DNA of 64,000 nucleotides from Microbulbifer aggregans. Lineage in GTDB: Bacteria; Pseudomonadota; Gammaproteobacteria; Pseudomonadales; Cellvibrionaceae. Where the stretch lies: assembly GCF_020524005.1 (NCBI RefSeq), contig NZ_JAIVKK010000004.1:496001-560000 (forward strand). The letters are read 5' to 3'. Every line of letters begins with the position of its first letter. Positions within the stretch are counted from its first letter, which is position 1. This document shows, piece by piece, positions 54,530 through 62,843 of the stretch. The position numbers and the translations under genes were made by a program. The notes under the pieces were generated by a model, which saw only the letters and a program-made list of their open reading frames with translations, ran no database searches and was not told the DNA's origin.

Positions 54530-57500
54530 ATGAGAGTTTACGGCGTTTTGATGGCCGCATTACTGGGCAGCCTGTTGGGCGGCTGTAGCGATGACGGTTC
54601 CAAAAAAGACTTGGTGGAACTGAATCCGATTGTGCAGGCGGAACCGGAGCCCGAGCCAGAACCTGAACCCGAACCGGAGCCCGAGCCCGAGCCCGAACCC
54701 GAGCCCGAACCAGAGCCCGAACCAGAGCCGGAACCAGAGCCGGAACCAGAGCCGGAACCTACCGCATTTACCTGCCCGGAAACCGGCCTGTATTTTTGTG
54801 ACGATTTTGAAGACGGCGAATTCGCCAGTACCTGGGATGCCGTGATCGATGGCTATGGTCTCGCCGACCCGGGTATGTTCGATATTCTTGAGGAAGACAG
54901 CGGCAAATCCCTGCGCTTTACCGCAGGTACCCGAGGTGAAAACCTGAGCCAGGGCGAGCTGATCCTCGTTAAGGAGGCGGCCTTTGGCAGCGTGCCCGCG
55001 GACTACTTTGTCGAGTACCGTATTCGCCCACGCAATAATAGCAATACCGGTAACAAGTACCTGTACAGCATCGGTCGTTACCAGAGCCCACTGCAGTGGT
55101 ATTTCGGTGGCCTCAATATGCAGGGCAGCAGCGAATCCACCCAGGTGGAAGCGGGATATGCTGTAACCAGTGATGGGGTAACCGGCTCTGTGAGCCGCGA
55201 AGTGCAAGTGGGAAAACCGATCCTGTTGGGTGAGAAAGACGGCACTGACGGCACCTGGTATACCGTGCGCTACGACATGGTCGGCAACAGCATCACCGTT
55301 TACTTGGATGGTGAAGAACTCGGTAGCTACACCGATGACGCCAGCCAGTTCACCACCGCAGGCCTGATCGGCTTTTTTACCTATAACCGCTCTTTTGAAG
55401 TGGACTACGTCAAAGTGGGCGACCCCGTGGTTAAGCCGGTGCAGCTGACTATCGACTACACCGACCCGGTATGGGCAGCTACCGCCGGTGAATCGGGTGA
55501 AGTTATTCACGTTACCGCAGTGAAGAGCGATGGCGTTACTGCGGATACCTTCAGCGTGACGTCCAGTGATCCGTCCGTGGTTTCCGTGGAAGTTGATGGC
55601 ACCGTTGTTACGCTGACCCCTTTGGCTGAAGGTGAAGCCGAAATTACCTTTGTCAGTGGCTCCGACAGCAGCGTGCGCCGCACCATCAGTGCCAGCGTGG
55701 CCAAGGCGTTCGCCATGCCGGAAGTGGACTATGGGGATATCAGCGCACTGGTCACTCCGGTGCCCGGTGCTACCGGCGAGTACGAGGATACGCGACTCAG
55801 TATTACCTTCGACGGTGCACCGACCCTGAATGACACCGTCGGTTCGGTGCGTATTTTCACGGTTGAGGGTGACGCGGAGGTCGATCTTATTCGCACCGGT
55901 GGCGAAGTGGATATCCTCGGCTATCCCGGCCAGGACGGTGCCCGTGTGCTCAATACAACGCCATTCGTGATCGAGGGTAATACCCTGACCATCACACCGC
56001 ACACCGGCATCCTGTCCCCGGGTACCGAATACTACGTGGCCATCGCGGCCGAGCTGGTGCAGGACACCGAGCTGAACGGTGTGACGTTTGCCGGTCTCGG
56101 TAAAAATGCGGGCTGGACCTTTACCACGCGTGCTACCGGCCCCAGCGGTGCCGATGTGACCGTGGATGACGATGGTGCTGCAGACTTCCGCACGGTACAG
56201 GGCGCGCTCAATTATGTGATGGAAAATGTCGCGGCTAATGATGAGGCTTCGGTCACTATCGCCGCGGGTGATTACCGCGAGGTCTTGTTCCTCACCGGCA
56301 AAAACAATCTCACCATCAAGGGCGCTGGTGTCGACCAGACTCGAATCCACTACGCCAATTACGAGGCGCTGAACGGCGGCACTGACGGTCGCGGTCTGTT
56401 CCTGGTGAGCGGTGGTGACATGATCACCCTGGAAGATCTCACTATTGAGAACACGCATCGGCGCACCGGCGGTGGTGACCAGGCGGAAACCATTTACTTC
56501 AACAGCCCTGGCCGTTTGATCGCGCGCAATGCCGCGTTTATTTCGGAGCAGGACACGCTGTTGCTGAAAGGGTACAACTGGTTCTACAACACGCTGGTTG
56601 CCGGTAACGTGGACTTTATCTGGGGCTACAGTACGGCAACTGTGTTTGAGGATTCCGAAATCCGTTCCCTCGGCGATTCCAAAAGCACGGAAGCCACCAG
56701 CACCGGTGGTTACGTGCTGCAGGCACGCACCCAGTCCGAAACCGATCCGGGTTTTGTATTCCTGAATTCGGAACTGACCCAGGGCGCTGGTCCGACCGGT
56801 GTCACCATCGAAACGGGCACCACCTACCTGGCGCGCAGTGGCGGTAACAGTGGTTTCTACGACAACGTGACCTTCATCAATACTAGGATGGACGCCCATG
56901 TAGACGCAGAAGGCTGGGCCTATGAAGGTGTTAATGGGCAGCCGGCACCGAATCCGGTCACCGCGACTGCGGCCAGCGGCTGGCGCGAGTACGGCAGCAT
57001 GGATCTTGCCGGCAACCCGCTGGATATGAGCAGCCGTTGTGGCACTTCCGGTAGCTGTTACGAACTGACCACGGAAGAGATGGAAGCCAGCTTCTGCTCC
57101 CGCGCACAGATCTTTGCCAGCTGGAATGCCGGTGAAGGTTGGGACCCCTATCCGGAAGATACCAGTGATGATCACTGTCCAACCGCAGCTGTTTCGGGTG
57201 AAACCTGGACTGGCAGTGCTCCATTGTTGGGTACCCCAGGCTCGATCACGCCGGCATCCGGCAGCATCACCGAACAGACGGAAAACAGCGTTACCTTTAC
57301 CGCCAGTGACGGCAAGTTCGAAAGCGGTATGTCGTTTTACCTGGTATCCCAGCAGGTAACCGGTGACTTTACCCTGACGGCCAAACTGAAAAGTGTTGGT
57401 GCGCCCTATGCGGACAATCAATTCCCGGTAGGACTGATGATGTGTGAGTGCGACACCACCAGCGGCAGTAATTCACCACTTGCTCATATCGGTACCCGTA

Positions 57501-57793
57501 TGTCTGGTAGTGACTGGGTTACCCAGTATGGCCATGTACTCGCCGATGGTGGTAGTTGGGGTAAGAGTGGCGACAGTGCTGTGCTTATCCCGGGTGATGA
57601 CCTCTACTTCAAGCTGCAGCGGGTAGGTCAGCAGTACAAGGCTTACTACTCCACCGATGGGGGTGTCACTTACTCCAGCGGGTGGGGCAACACCTTTACC
57701 GGCATGCCGGATACGATAAAAGTCGGTGTATTTGCGGCTCCATATTACGACGATCAGAGTTTCACTTTTGAAGATATCCAGCTAGTGCAATAA
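54530..57793 (+). CDS. Multidomain CE8 pectin methylesterase lipoprotein
   Basis: A 1087-residue lipoprotein (lipobox LLGGC, Cys19). A Glu-Pro linker of 20 repeats spans residues 38-77. A lectin-like (LamG/concanavalin type) domain follows at ~82-300 ([36 protein letters not shown]). Two Ig-like domains (~304-388, and ~407-535 of SbsA/Big5 style) lead to the CE8 beta-helix at ~541-877: [37 protein letters not shown] with Asp675, and [13 protein letters not shown] with Asp695, the expected catalytic pair. A second jellyroll-like domain (~888-1087) ends the protein. CE8 removes methyl groups from homogalacturonan, making it a substrate for the PL1 enzymes next door. Confidence 0.94.
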   Translation: MRVYGVLMAALLGSLLGGCSDDGSKKDLVELNPIVQAEPEPEPEPEPEPEPEPEPEPEPEPEPEPEPEPEPEPEPEPTAFTCPETGLYFCDDFEDGEFASTWDAVIDGYGLADPGMFDILEEDSGKSLRFTAGTRGENLSQGELILVKEAAFGSVPADYFVEYRIRPRNNSNTGNKYLYSIGRYQSPLQWYFGGLNMQGSSESTQVEAGYAVTSDGVTGSVSREVQVGKPILLGEKDGTDGTWYTVRYDMVGNSITVYLDGEELGSYTDDASQFTTAGLIGFFTYNRSFEVDYVKVGDPVVKPVQLTIDYTDPVWAATAGESGEVIHVTAVKSDGVTADTFSVTSSDPSVVSVEVDGTVVTLTPLAEGEAEITFVSGSDSSVRRTISASVAKAFAMPEVDYGDISALVTPVPGATGEYEDTRLSITFDGAPTLNDTVGSVRIFTVEGDAEVDLIRTGGEVDILGYPGQDGARVLNTTPFVIEGNTLTITPHTGILSPGTEYYVAIAAELVQDTELNGVTFAGLGKNAGWTFTTRATGPSGADVTVDDDGAADFRTVQGALNYVMENVAANDEASVTIAAGDYREVLFLTGKNNLTIKGAGVDQTRIHYANYEALNGGTDGRGLFLVSGGDMITLEDLTIENTHRRTGGGDQAETIYFNSPGRLIARNAAFISEQDTLLLKGYNWFYNTLVAGNVDFIWGYSTATVFEDSEIRSLGDSKSTEATSTGGYVLQARTQSETDPGFVFLNSELTQGAGPTGVTIETGTTYLARSGGNSGFYDNVTFINTRMDAHVDAEGWAYEGVNGQPAPNPVTATAASGWREYGSMDLAGNPLDMSSRCGTSGSCYELTTEEMEASFCSRAQIFASWNAGEGWDPYPEDTSDDHCPTAAVSGETWTGSAPLLGTPGSITPASGSITEQTENSVTFTASDGKFESGMSFYLVSQQVTGDFTLTAKLKSVGAPYADNQFPVGLMMCECDTTSGSNSPLAHIGTRMSGSDWVTQYGHVLADGGSWGKSGDSAVLIPGDDLYFKLQRVGQQYKAYYSTDGGVTYSSGWGNTFTGMPDTIKVGVFAAPYYDDQSFTFEDIQLVQ
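54641..54760 (+). repeat. (Glu-Pro)20 coding repeat
   Basis: Twenty consecutive Glu-Pro dipeptides, coded by mixed GAA/GAG and CCG/CCC/CCA/CCT. It forms a stiff, acidic spacer between the lipid anchor and the first domain of the methylesterase. Such tracts change length easily. Confidence 0.9.
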
Positions 57794-57808
57794 CAGCGTG
57801 TAAACGAA

Positions 57809-57839
57809 AACCCCGTGGTAATACCGCGGGGTTTTTTTT
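57809..57839 (+). terminator. Rho-independent terminator of methylesterase gene
   Basis: An 11-bp stem with one G-T pair (AACCCCGTGGT / ACCGCGGGGTT) followed by a run of eight T, 16 bases after the stop. It is only 14 bases before the next start codon, overlapping that gene's leader. Confidence 0.92.
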
Positions 57840-57853
57840 CTATGGAGGGGAAA

Positions 57854-59674
57854 ATGCATAACTCATTACAAACCCTGTTGGCCCTGGTGTTGTGCGCCGG
57901 CCTCACCGCTTGCGGCGGTGGTGGCGGCAGTGACGGCGACACCGGTGGAACAGGCAGTTCCAGCAGTAGTTCATCAAGCAGTAGCTCATCCAGTTCGTCG
58001 AGTAGCAGCTCGTCCAGCAGTTCATCGAGTGGCGGTTCCAGTTCGTCCTCATCCAGCAGCTCATCCTCGGGCGGCTCTTCATCCAGCAGTTCCGGCAGCA
58101 GTTCAGGTGCGGGTACCGGGAGCGCGGACGGCGGCTTTGCCGGTTACCAGTACGACTTAACCGGCGGCGCCGGTGGCCTCGTTTACACCGTCAACAATGG
58201 CGCCGACCTGCAGGACAAACTGGATGAAGCCAAGGACACGAGCCAGCCGATTACCATTTACATCGATGGCACCATTACCGATTTCAACACCGGTACCGGC
58301 ACCGATATCCAGGTTCGGGATATGGATAACGTGTCCCTGATTGGTGTTGGGGAAAACGGTGAGTTTGATGGCATCGGCCTGTATATCCGTCGCGCCAATA
58401 ACATCATCGTGCAGAACCTGACGTTCCATGAAGCCTGGCCCGGGCAGGAGAAGGACTCGCTCAGTATCGAGGGCGATGATGACGATTCCACCACCAGCCA
58501 TATCTGGATCGATCACTGCGAGTTTTACCATTCACTGGCGGTCGATAAAAACTACTACGATGGCCTGGTGGATTCCAAAAGCGGTGCCCGCTATATCACC
58601 CTGTCATACAACTATCTGCACGATGCCTGGAAAACCTCCCTGCACGGGCACACCGAAAATGACAGCAACCCGGATACGGATCGTCTGGTGACGTTCCACC
58701 ATAACCGTTTTGAAAATCTGGAATCCCGGGTTCCCCTGTTCCGTCATGGCAAGGGGCACGTGTACAACAACTATTACAACAATATCCGTTCCACCGCGAT
58801 CAACTCCCGCGCAGGGGCCGAAATGCTGATCGAGCACAACGTGTTCGAAAATACGCAGAACCCCATCGTGTCGTTTTATTCCGATGTCATTGGATACTGG
58901 AACCTGAAGGGCAATGTATTCGGCAGTGGCGTTACCTGGACGAGCGGTGACGGCACCGATATTACCGCCGAAAATGGCGAGTCCACCTCCAATTATGAAG
59001 TGCCTTATAGCTACGTGCTGGATGCGACCGATGGCCTCAAGGAAACCGTGATTGCCAATGCGGGCGTGGGCAAGCTGGACCAGTCCGGGTTGGAAATTCC
59101 TGATCCGCTAACGCCGGATGATGAGGTCCCGGATGAGGAGGCGCCGACTCTGGAAGATGTGGCGTTGCCTTACGCGGAGAACTTCGCCACCGATACCGGT
59201 ACCTTTTTCACCAATACCTACCGCGACCTGTCCGGCGCGCCCGGCGACGGGTTACCCATGTACCACCGGGTGACCGGTACCGCGGAAATCCAGACCGGTG
59301 CCCTGAGCCTCACCGGCAGCCGAGTCTCTATCGGTAACAGCACCCCGTCGGTCAGCACTACCGGGAGCGAAGCCACAACGACCGGTGTCTTCGATCTGAG
59401 TATGCCCTGGCAGATCTCATTCAAGGTGGTAAGCGTGGGTGGGGATACCAGCAAGTATTTCCAGCTGTATGTGGATAACAATACATCGTCGAGCAGCAGT
59501 TCGACCTGGGGAATGAGCTCCAAGTTCTACCAGATTTACCTCAGCGATCTGGTGGAAGGCGAGATGTATACGGTGCCGGGCATCCTGGCCAGTAGCAGCT
59601 CGTTTATCACTCTCAGGACCGAGAGCAGTGCCACGGTGGTGGTGGACGATCTGCTAATTGAGTCTGTGCCCTGA
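57854..59674 (+). CDS. PL1 pectate lyase lipoprotein with C-terminal unassigned domain
   Basis: A 606-residue lipoprotein (lipobox LTAC near residue 18). Polyserine spans ~35-84. The PL1 beta-helix (~95-410) shows GGFAGYQYDLTGGAGGLVYT, IWIDHCEFYHS with the calcium-type acidic run before it (EGDDDDSTTS), and ENLESRVPLFRHGKGHVYNN with the catalytic-type Arg region, then INSRAGAEMLIEHN. The last ~170 residues (LPYAENFATDTGTFFTNTYR to VVVDDLLIESVP) are a beta-rich domain I cannot assign. It reappears twice in the next gene. ATG 57854 follows GGAGGGG. It would cleave homogalacturonan at the cell surface. Confidence 0.93.
   Translation: MHNSLQTLLALVLCAGLTACGGGGGSDGDTGGTGSSSSSSSSSSSSSSSSSSSSSSSSSGGSSSSSSSSSSSGGSSSSSSGSSSGAGTGSADGGFAGYQYDLTGGAGGLVYTVNNGADLQDKLDEAKDTSQPITIYIDGTITDFNTGTGTDIQVRDMDNVSLIGVGENGEFDGIGLYIRRANNIIVQNLTFHEAWPGQEKDSLSIEGDDDDSTTSHIWIDHCEFYHSLAVDKNYYDGLVDSKSGARYITLSYNYLHDAWKTSLHGHTENDSNPDTDRLVTFHHNRFENLESRVPLFRHGKGHVYNNYYNNIRSTAINSRAGAEMLIEHNVFENTQNPIVSFYSDVIGYWNLKGNVFGSGVTWTSGDGTDITAENGESTSNYEVPYSYVLDATDGLKETVIANAGVGKLDQSGLEIPDPLTPDDEVPDEEAPTLEDVALPYAENFATDTGTFFTNTYRDLSGAPGDGLPMYHRVTGTAEIQTGALSLTGSRVSIGNSTPSVSTTGSEATTTGVFDLSMPWQISFKVVSVGGDTSKYFQLYVDNNTSSSSSSTWGMSSKFYQIYLSDLVEGEMYTVPGILASSSSFITLRTESSATVVVDDLLIESVP
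57956..58104 (+). repeat. Polyserine linker tract
   Basis: About 50 codons, almost all Ser with Gly-Gly breaks and mixed Ser codons, joining the lipid anchor to the PL1 domain. Confidence 0.85.
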
Positions 59675-59730
59675 CAGCAGGTGGCGAGAATCTGCGGGCC
59701 GGTGGGTGGCAATGCTCACTGGCCTGTCAG
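59671..59730 (+). terminator. Stem-loop after PL1 lipoprotein gene
   Basis: CTGACAG (59671-59677) and CTGTCAG (59724-59730) close a structure containing GGCCGGTG / CACTGGCC. It overlaps the stop codon and has no T-run. It may protect the mRNA end or act with Rho. Confidence 0.45.
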
Positions 59731-60160
59731 AATTGTGTTGTGACGACCCACTTGCTCATATCTTCGGTAAGACCTGTCACCGCTGATGATCTGACTCAAG
59801 ACTGAACACAGTACTCTGCCAGCTCCGTGCCTCCCCAAAAAATGGGAGTGGTCAGCCGGTAAATACGGTGGTCTGGCCGCTTTTGCTACCTTTGATACGC
59901 TGATTTTCCGCGACTTTTGTCTCATTTCTTTGTAGTTAAACTACACGGCTACGTCGTTTTTGCCCAATTGTTGGGCATTTTCGGTAATTTTCCCGCCATC
60001 CGCCCCTTAGTCACGCAATTGTTCCTTACCAGTTGATCCAAACGGTTGTCTGTGCCTAACCAATCTGTTTATATTGCCAAACCAATAAGTATTAGAAGCT
60101 GGGCCCTAGTGGTATCCAGGCCCATAAAAATAACAATTGAAAATGAGAGATGAGGTGAGG
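59675..60160 (+). promoter_or_regulatory. Control region before unknown lipoprotein gene
   Basis: A 486-base gap without a gene. It has the stem-loop at its left end and an inverted TTGGT-N4-CAAT site (ATTGCCAAACCAA, 60073-60085), 75 bases before the start of the next gene. The rest is AT-rich and unassigned. Confidence 0.5.
60073..60085. promoter_or_regulatory. Candidate uronate operator, inverted
   Basis: ATTGCCAAACCAA reads TTGGTTTGGCAAT on the minus strand, the same pattern as 28121-28133 and 50095-50107. Confidence 0.4.
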
Positions 60161-62761
60161 ATGAAAGCTCTACGCTGGACTCAGTCTGCGCTTGCGCTCT
60201 GTATCATGGGAACTCTGACCGCCTGTGGCAGCGGCAGCGACAACAGTGCTGGAGAGGGGGATATTGCCGACCTGCCCGATCCAACGCCCGTTGTAGTGGT
60301 GCCGCCGGAAGAGAGCGGTATCGTAAACACCCCGCTACCTATGCTGGAAAACTTCGGTGAATACACCGGGTTTGATGAAAGCGACACCATCAATTTCTTT
60401 AGCAATAACTACAAACCGCTGACCACCGCTGAAGAGAACAGCGAGTACGTCGACGCCTTCCCCTATTTCTACTACCCCACCTGCTGTTTCTTCCTGGAAG
60501 ATGATCCCAATAACGGCCCAGCGGTGGATAAAACCCGCCTCGCGATCATCAGCGACAACGGGGACCCATCGCTGCTGGTGAGCAATGCCCGTTTCAGCAT
60601 TGGGCAGACGCTTTCTGATATGGCTGGTGATTCCGTAGCAGATCCGAAAAAGGACTCTACAAGCGGTAGTGCAGCGGCTGGGTGGGGTGAGCTGGATTTG
60701 TCTGAGCCTTACCGCATTTCTTTCTGCGTGGCGTCCGCTAGCGGTTCCAGTAGCAAGACCCAAATTTACATTGATAACAACAGCACCAAAGAAGCGAACT
60801 CACTGCATGGCAGTGATTCCCTGATTTTCGATGTGCCGACCGATGCATTGGTGGCTGGCAAGCGAGTTGTGATCAATGTGCCGGGCGATGTGTACCTGGA
60901 ACAGGATAAAGAACCTGTACTGGATGTGCCCGAGCTTATTGGTACTGAGCAATCCTTCCTGCAGTTCCGTGTATCCAGTGGCGGTACCGCAATTATTGAT
61001 GACCTGCTGATAGAAAAACAAACTGAAGACGGCCAGGCGGATCTGCTTGCGTGTGCGCCTTTCCAGCCCGCAACTGAACCTGATATCCCGGAAGGTCTGA
61101 GCCTGTTTGCCACCGATGCACAGATTTCCGTGAGCTGGGAGTCTGTGTTGGGTGCGGCTACCTATGACGTCGCTTACGGCATTGGTAGCGATATTGCCAC
61201 GGCCACACTGATTGAAGGGTTGGAAAAATCTGGTGAAACCCTGACCGAGTTGGAAAATGGCAGTGAGTACTCGGTATGGGTGCGTGCCGTCAACAACGTC
61301 GGACCGTCTGATTGGAGTGCGCCAGTTACCGCCACGCCGGAAGCACCGGTTGGCGATAACTGTGTGGTAACCGAGCAGGTGAATCCCTCCCCGGCCAACG
61401 GTATTCTGTGGAATGTATACGACGGTTGTACGCACCCGGGCACTTTCGGTTCTGTCGTGATCAACGGCAGCGCAGATGCAAACTTTGCCATGGATGCGGA
61501 AGAGGAACCGTTCTTCACCACCACCGAATTGGGCATCATGAACCTGGACACCATAGGTACCGATGCAAAACCGGTCGGTGACCTCGCCGATATTATTACC
61601 GGTGACGCCGCAACCTATCCGAAATACTTCACCTTTATCGCCCGTATCGATACCTCCTACGCAGCGAGCCAGGGCGCGCGCGGTTTTGAAATCGAAACTC
61701 ATCTGGGAGATGCCGGTATCGATGGCCGCGGTCCTGCTCGGATCAAAACCGTTTTGCGCCCGGACGGCGGCAAGCTGCAGATGGAACGCTTCCTGTCGAC
61801 CCTTGAGGACGACGGTGATGAGGAAACCGCGGAAATTGAGATGGATATGACCGATGGCTTCCACACTTATCAAGTCACCTTTGCCGTAAATGATCCGGCC
61901 TCCGCGGGTACCGATTACATCACCGCAACCGTGTACCGCGACGGTGAAGAAAAGGGCAGTTTTGTGGGCAATGGTCGCGAAGGGGGCTCTTCCTCTAGCC
62001 AGATGCGCATCGGTGAAGGCTCCAGCAGCGCATTCTTCGCGGATGTGGACTGGATCGTATGGAGCGACAGCGCTACTGCCGCCGGCCTGACCGCGGAACA
62101 GCTGGTGGGTGAATTGCCTTCGGATATCGGCGACCTGGATGTATACGCTGGCGAAGGCCAGGAGCCAGAAGTCGATCCCAACCTGGTGCTGAGTGAAAAC
62201 TTCGACGCGGCTAGCGACGGCGATGGTTCCAGCAGCAGCCTGTTCACTGCGGCCTACAAGGGAATTTCCTCAAACCCCACTCTCCCCTTCTATAACGCCA
62301 ATAACGGCGCATCCCGAGTGGCTGTGACCAGTGGTGCGCTGACTTTCTATAACGCGCGTTTCACCCTGGGTGACCCGGACGGTGCCGATAAAACCACGAC
62401 CGATCTCGATACCACCACGCGTGGCGATATCGACCTGAGCAAGCCGTACATCATCCGCTTTGATGTAGTGACCAACGACCACGCCGCCGATGATGACGGC
62501 AAGTGTCAGGTATACATCGATAACGATGGCACCAGCTCGGATCAGTCTATCCACGGTGGCGACTCCAAGGTTTTCGAGAAACTCGTGGGCGTTATCTCTG
62601 ATGGCGACAGCGCAACCGGTTCAGTGACGATCACTGTTAGCCCGGACGAGACGACCGGTTATCTTGTGGGTACTGAAACCTCTTTCATTCAGTTCCGCTG
62701 CGACAGCCGCGTAGATACACCGGTGGCCATCGATAACCTGGTTATCCAGTATCAAGAATAA
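60161..62761 (+). CDS. Large lipoprotein of unknown function, pectin locus
   Basis: An 866-residue lipoprotein (lipobox LTAC, Cys22) that I do not recognise as an enzyme. Residues ~56-287 and ~675-866 are two copies of the unassigned beta-rich domain also at the end of the neighbouring PL1 protein (shared LxENF start, DLSxPYxIxFxV, QxYIDNxxT, SFxQFR, IDxLxI end). Residues ~307-392 are FN3-like (LSLFATDAQISVSWESVLG). Residues ~402-663 look like a jellyroll (FTFIARIDTSYAASQGARGF, FFADVDWIVWSD). No catalytic motif is visible. A surface pectin-binding role, feeding the TonB receptor that follows, is plausible but inferred. Confidence 0.85.
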   Translation: MKALRWTQSALALCIMGTLTACGSGSDNSAGEGDIADLPDPTPVVVVPPEESGIVNTPLPMLENFGEYTGFDESDTINFFSNNYKPLTTAEENSEYVDAFPYFYYPTCCFFLEDDPNNGPAVDKTRLAIISDNGDPSLLVSNARFSIGQTLSDMAGDSVADPKKDSTSGSAAAGWGELDLSEPYRISFCVASASGSSSKTQIYIDNNSTKEANSLHGSDSLIFDVPTDALVAGKRVVINVPGDVYLEQDKEPVLDVPELIGTEQSFLQFRVSSGGTAIIDDLLIEKQTEDGQADLLACAPFQPATEPDIPEGLSLFATDAQISVSWESVLGAATYDVAYGIGSDIATATLIEGLEKSGETLTELENGSEYSVWVRAVNNVGPSDWSAPVTATPEAPVGDNCVVTEQVNPSPANGILWNVYDGCTHPGTFGSVVINGSADANFAMDAEEEPFFTTTELGIMNLDTIGTDAKPVGDLADIITGDAATYPKYFTFIARIDTSYAASQGARGFEIETHLGDAGIDGRGPARIKTVLRPDGGKLQMERFLSTLEDDGDEETAEIEMDMTDGFHTYQVTFAVNDPASAGTDYITATVYRDGEEKGSFVGNGREGGSSSSQMRIGEGSSSAFFADVDWIVWSDSATAAGLTAEQLVGELPSDIGDLDVYAGEGQEPEVDPNLVLSENFDAASDGDGSSSSLFTAAYKGISSNPTLPFYNANNGASRVAVTSGALTFYNARFTLGDPDGADKTTTDLDTTTRGDIDLSKPYIIRFDVVTNDHAADDDGKCQVYIDNDGTSSDQSIHGGDSKVFEKLVGVISDGDSATGSVTITVSPDETTGYLVGTETSFIQFRCDSRVDTPVAIDNLVIQYQE

Positions 62762-62774
62762 AAAATAGCGAGAA

Positions 62775-62800
62775 GCGGCTGCACCATTTGGTACAGCCGC
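62775..62800 (+). terminator. Hairpin between lipoprotein and TonB receptor genes
   Basis: GCGGCTG / CAGCCGC with a further ACC/GGT pair inside, 13 bases after the stop, lacking a T-run. It may reduce or balance expression of the receptor gene downstream. Confidence 0.4.
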
Positions 62801-62843
62801 AATTGGCAAAATGCCTAAGAACAAGGGAGATGGGAGAGTCAAA

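Noticed and set aside
54560-57421. A very long open frame (over 900 codons) on the minus strand, antisense to the methylesterase gene
   Set aside because: It lies wholly opposite a gene with clear CE8 motifs and signal peptide. Its translation has no recognisable domain, and such antisense frames follow from codon bias in G+C-rich genes. The same applies to the long antisense frames over 50174-51361 and 52877-54208.
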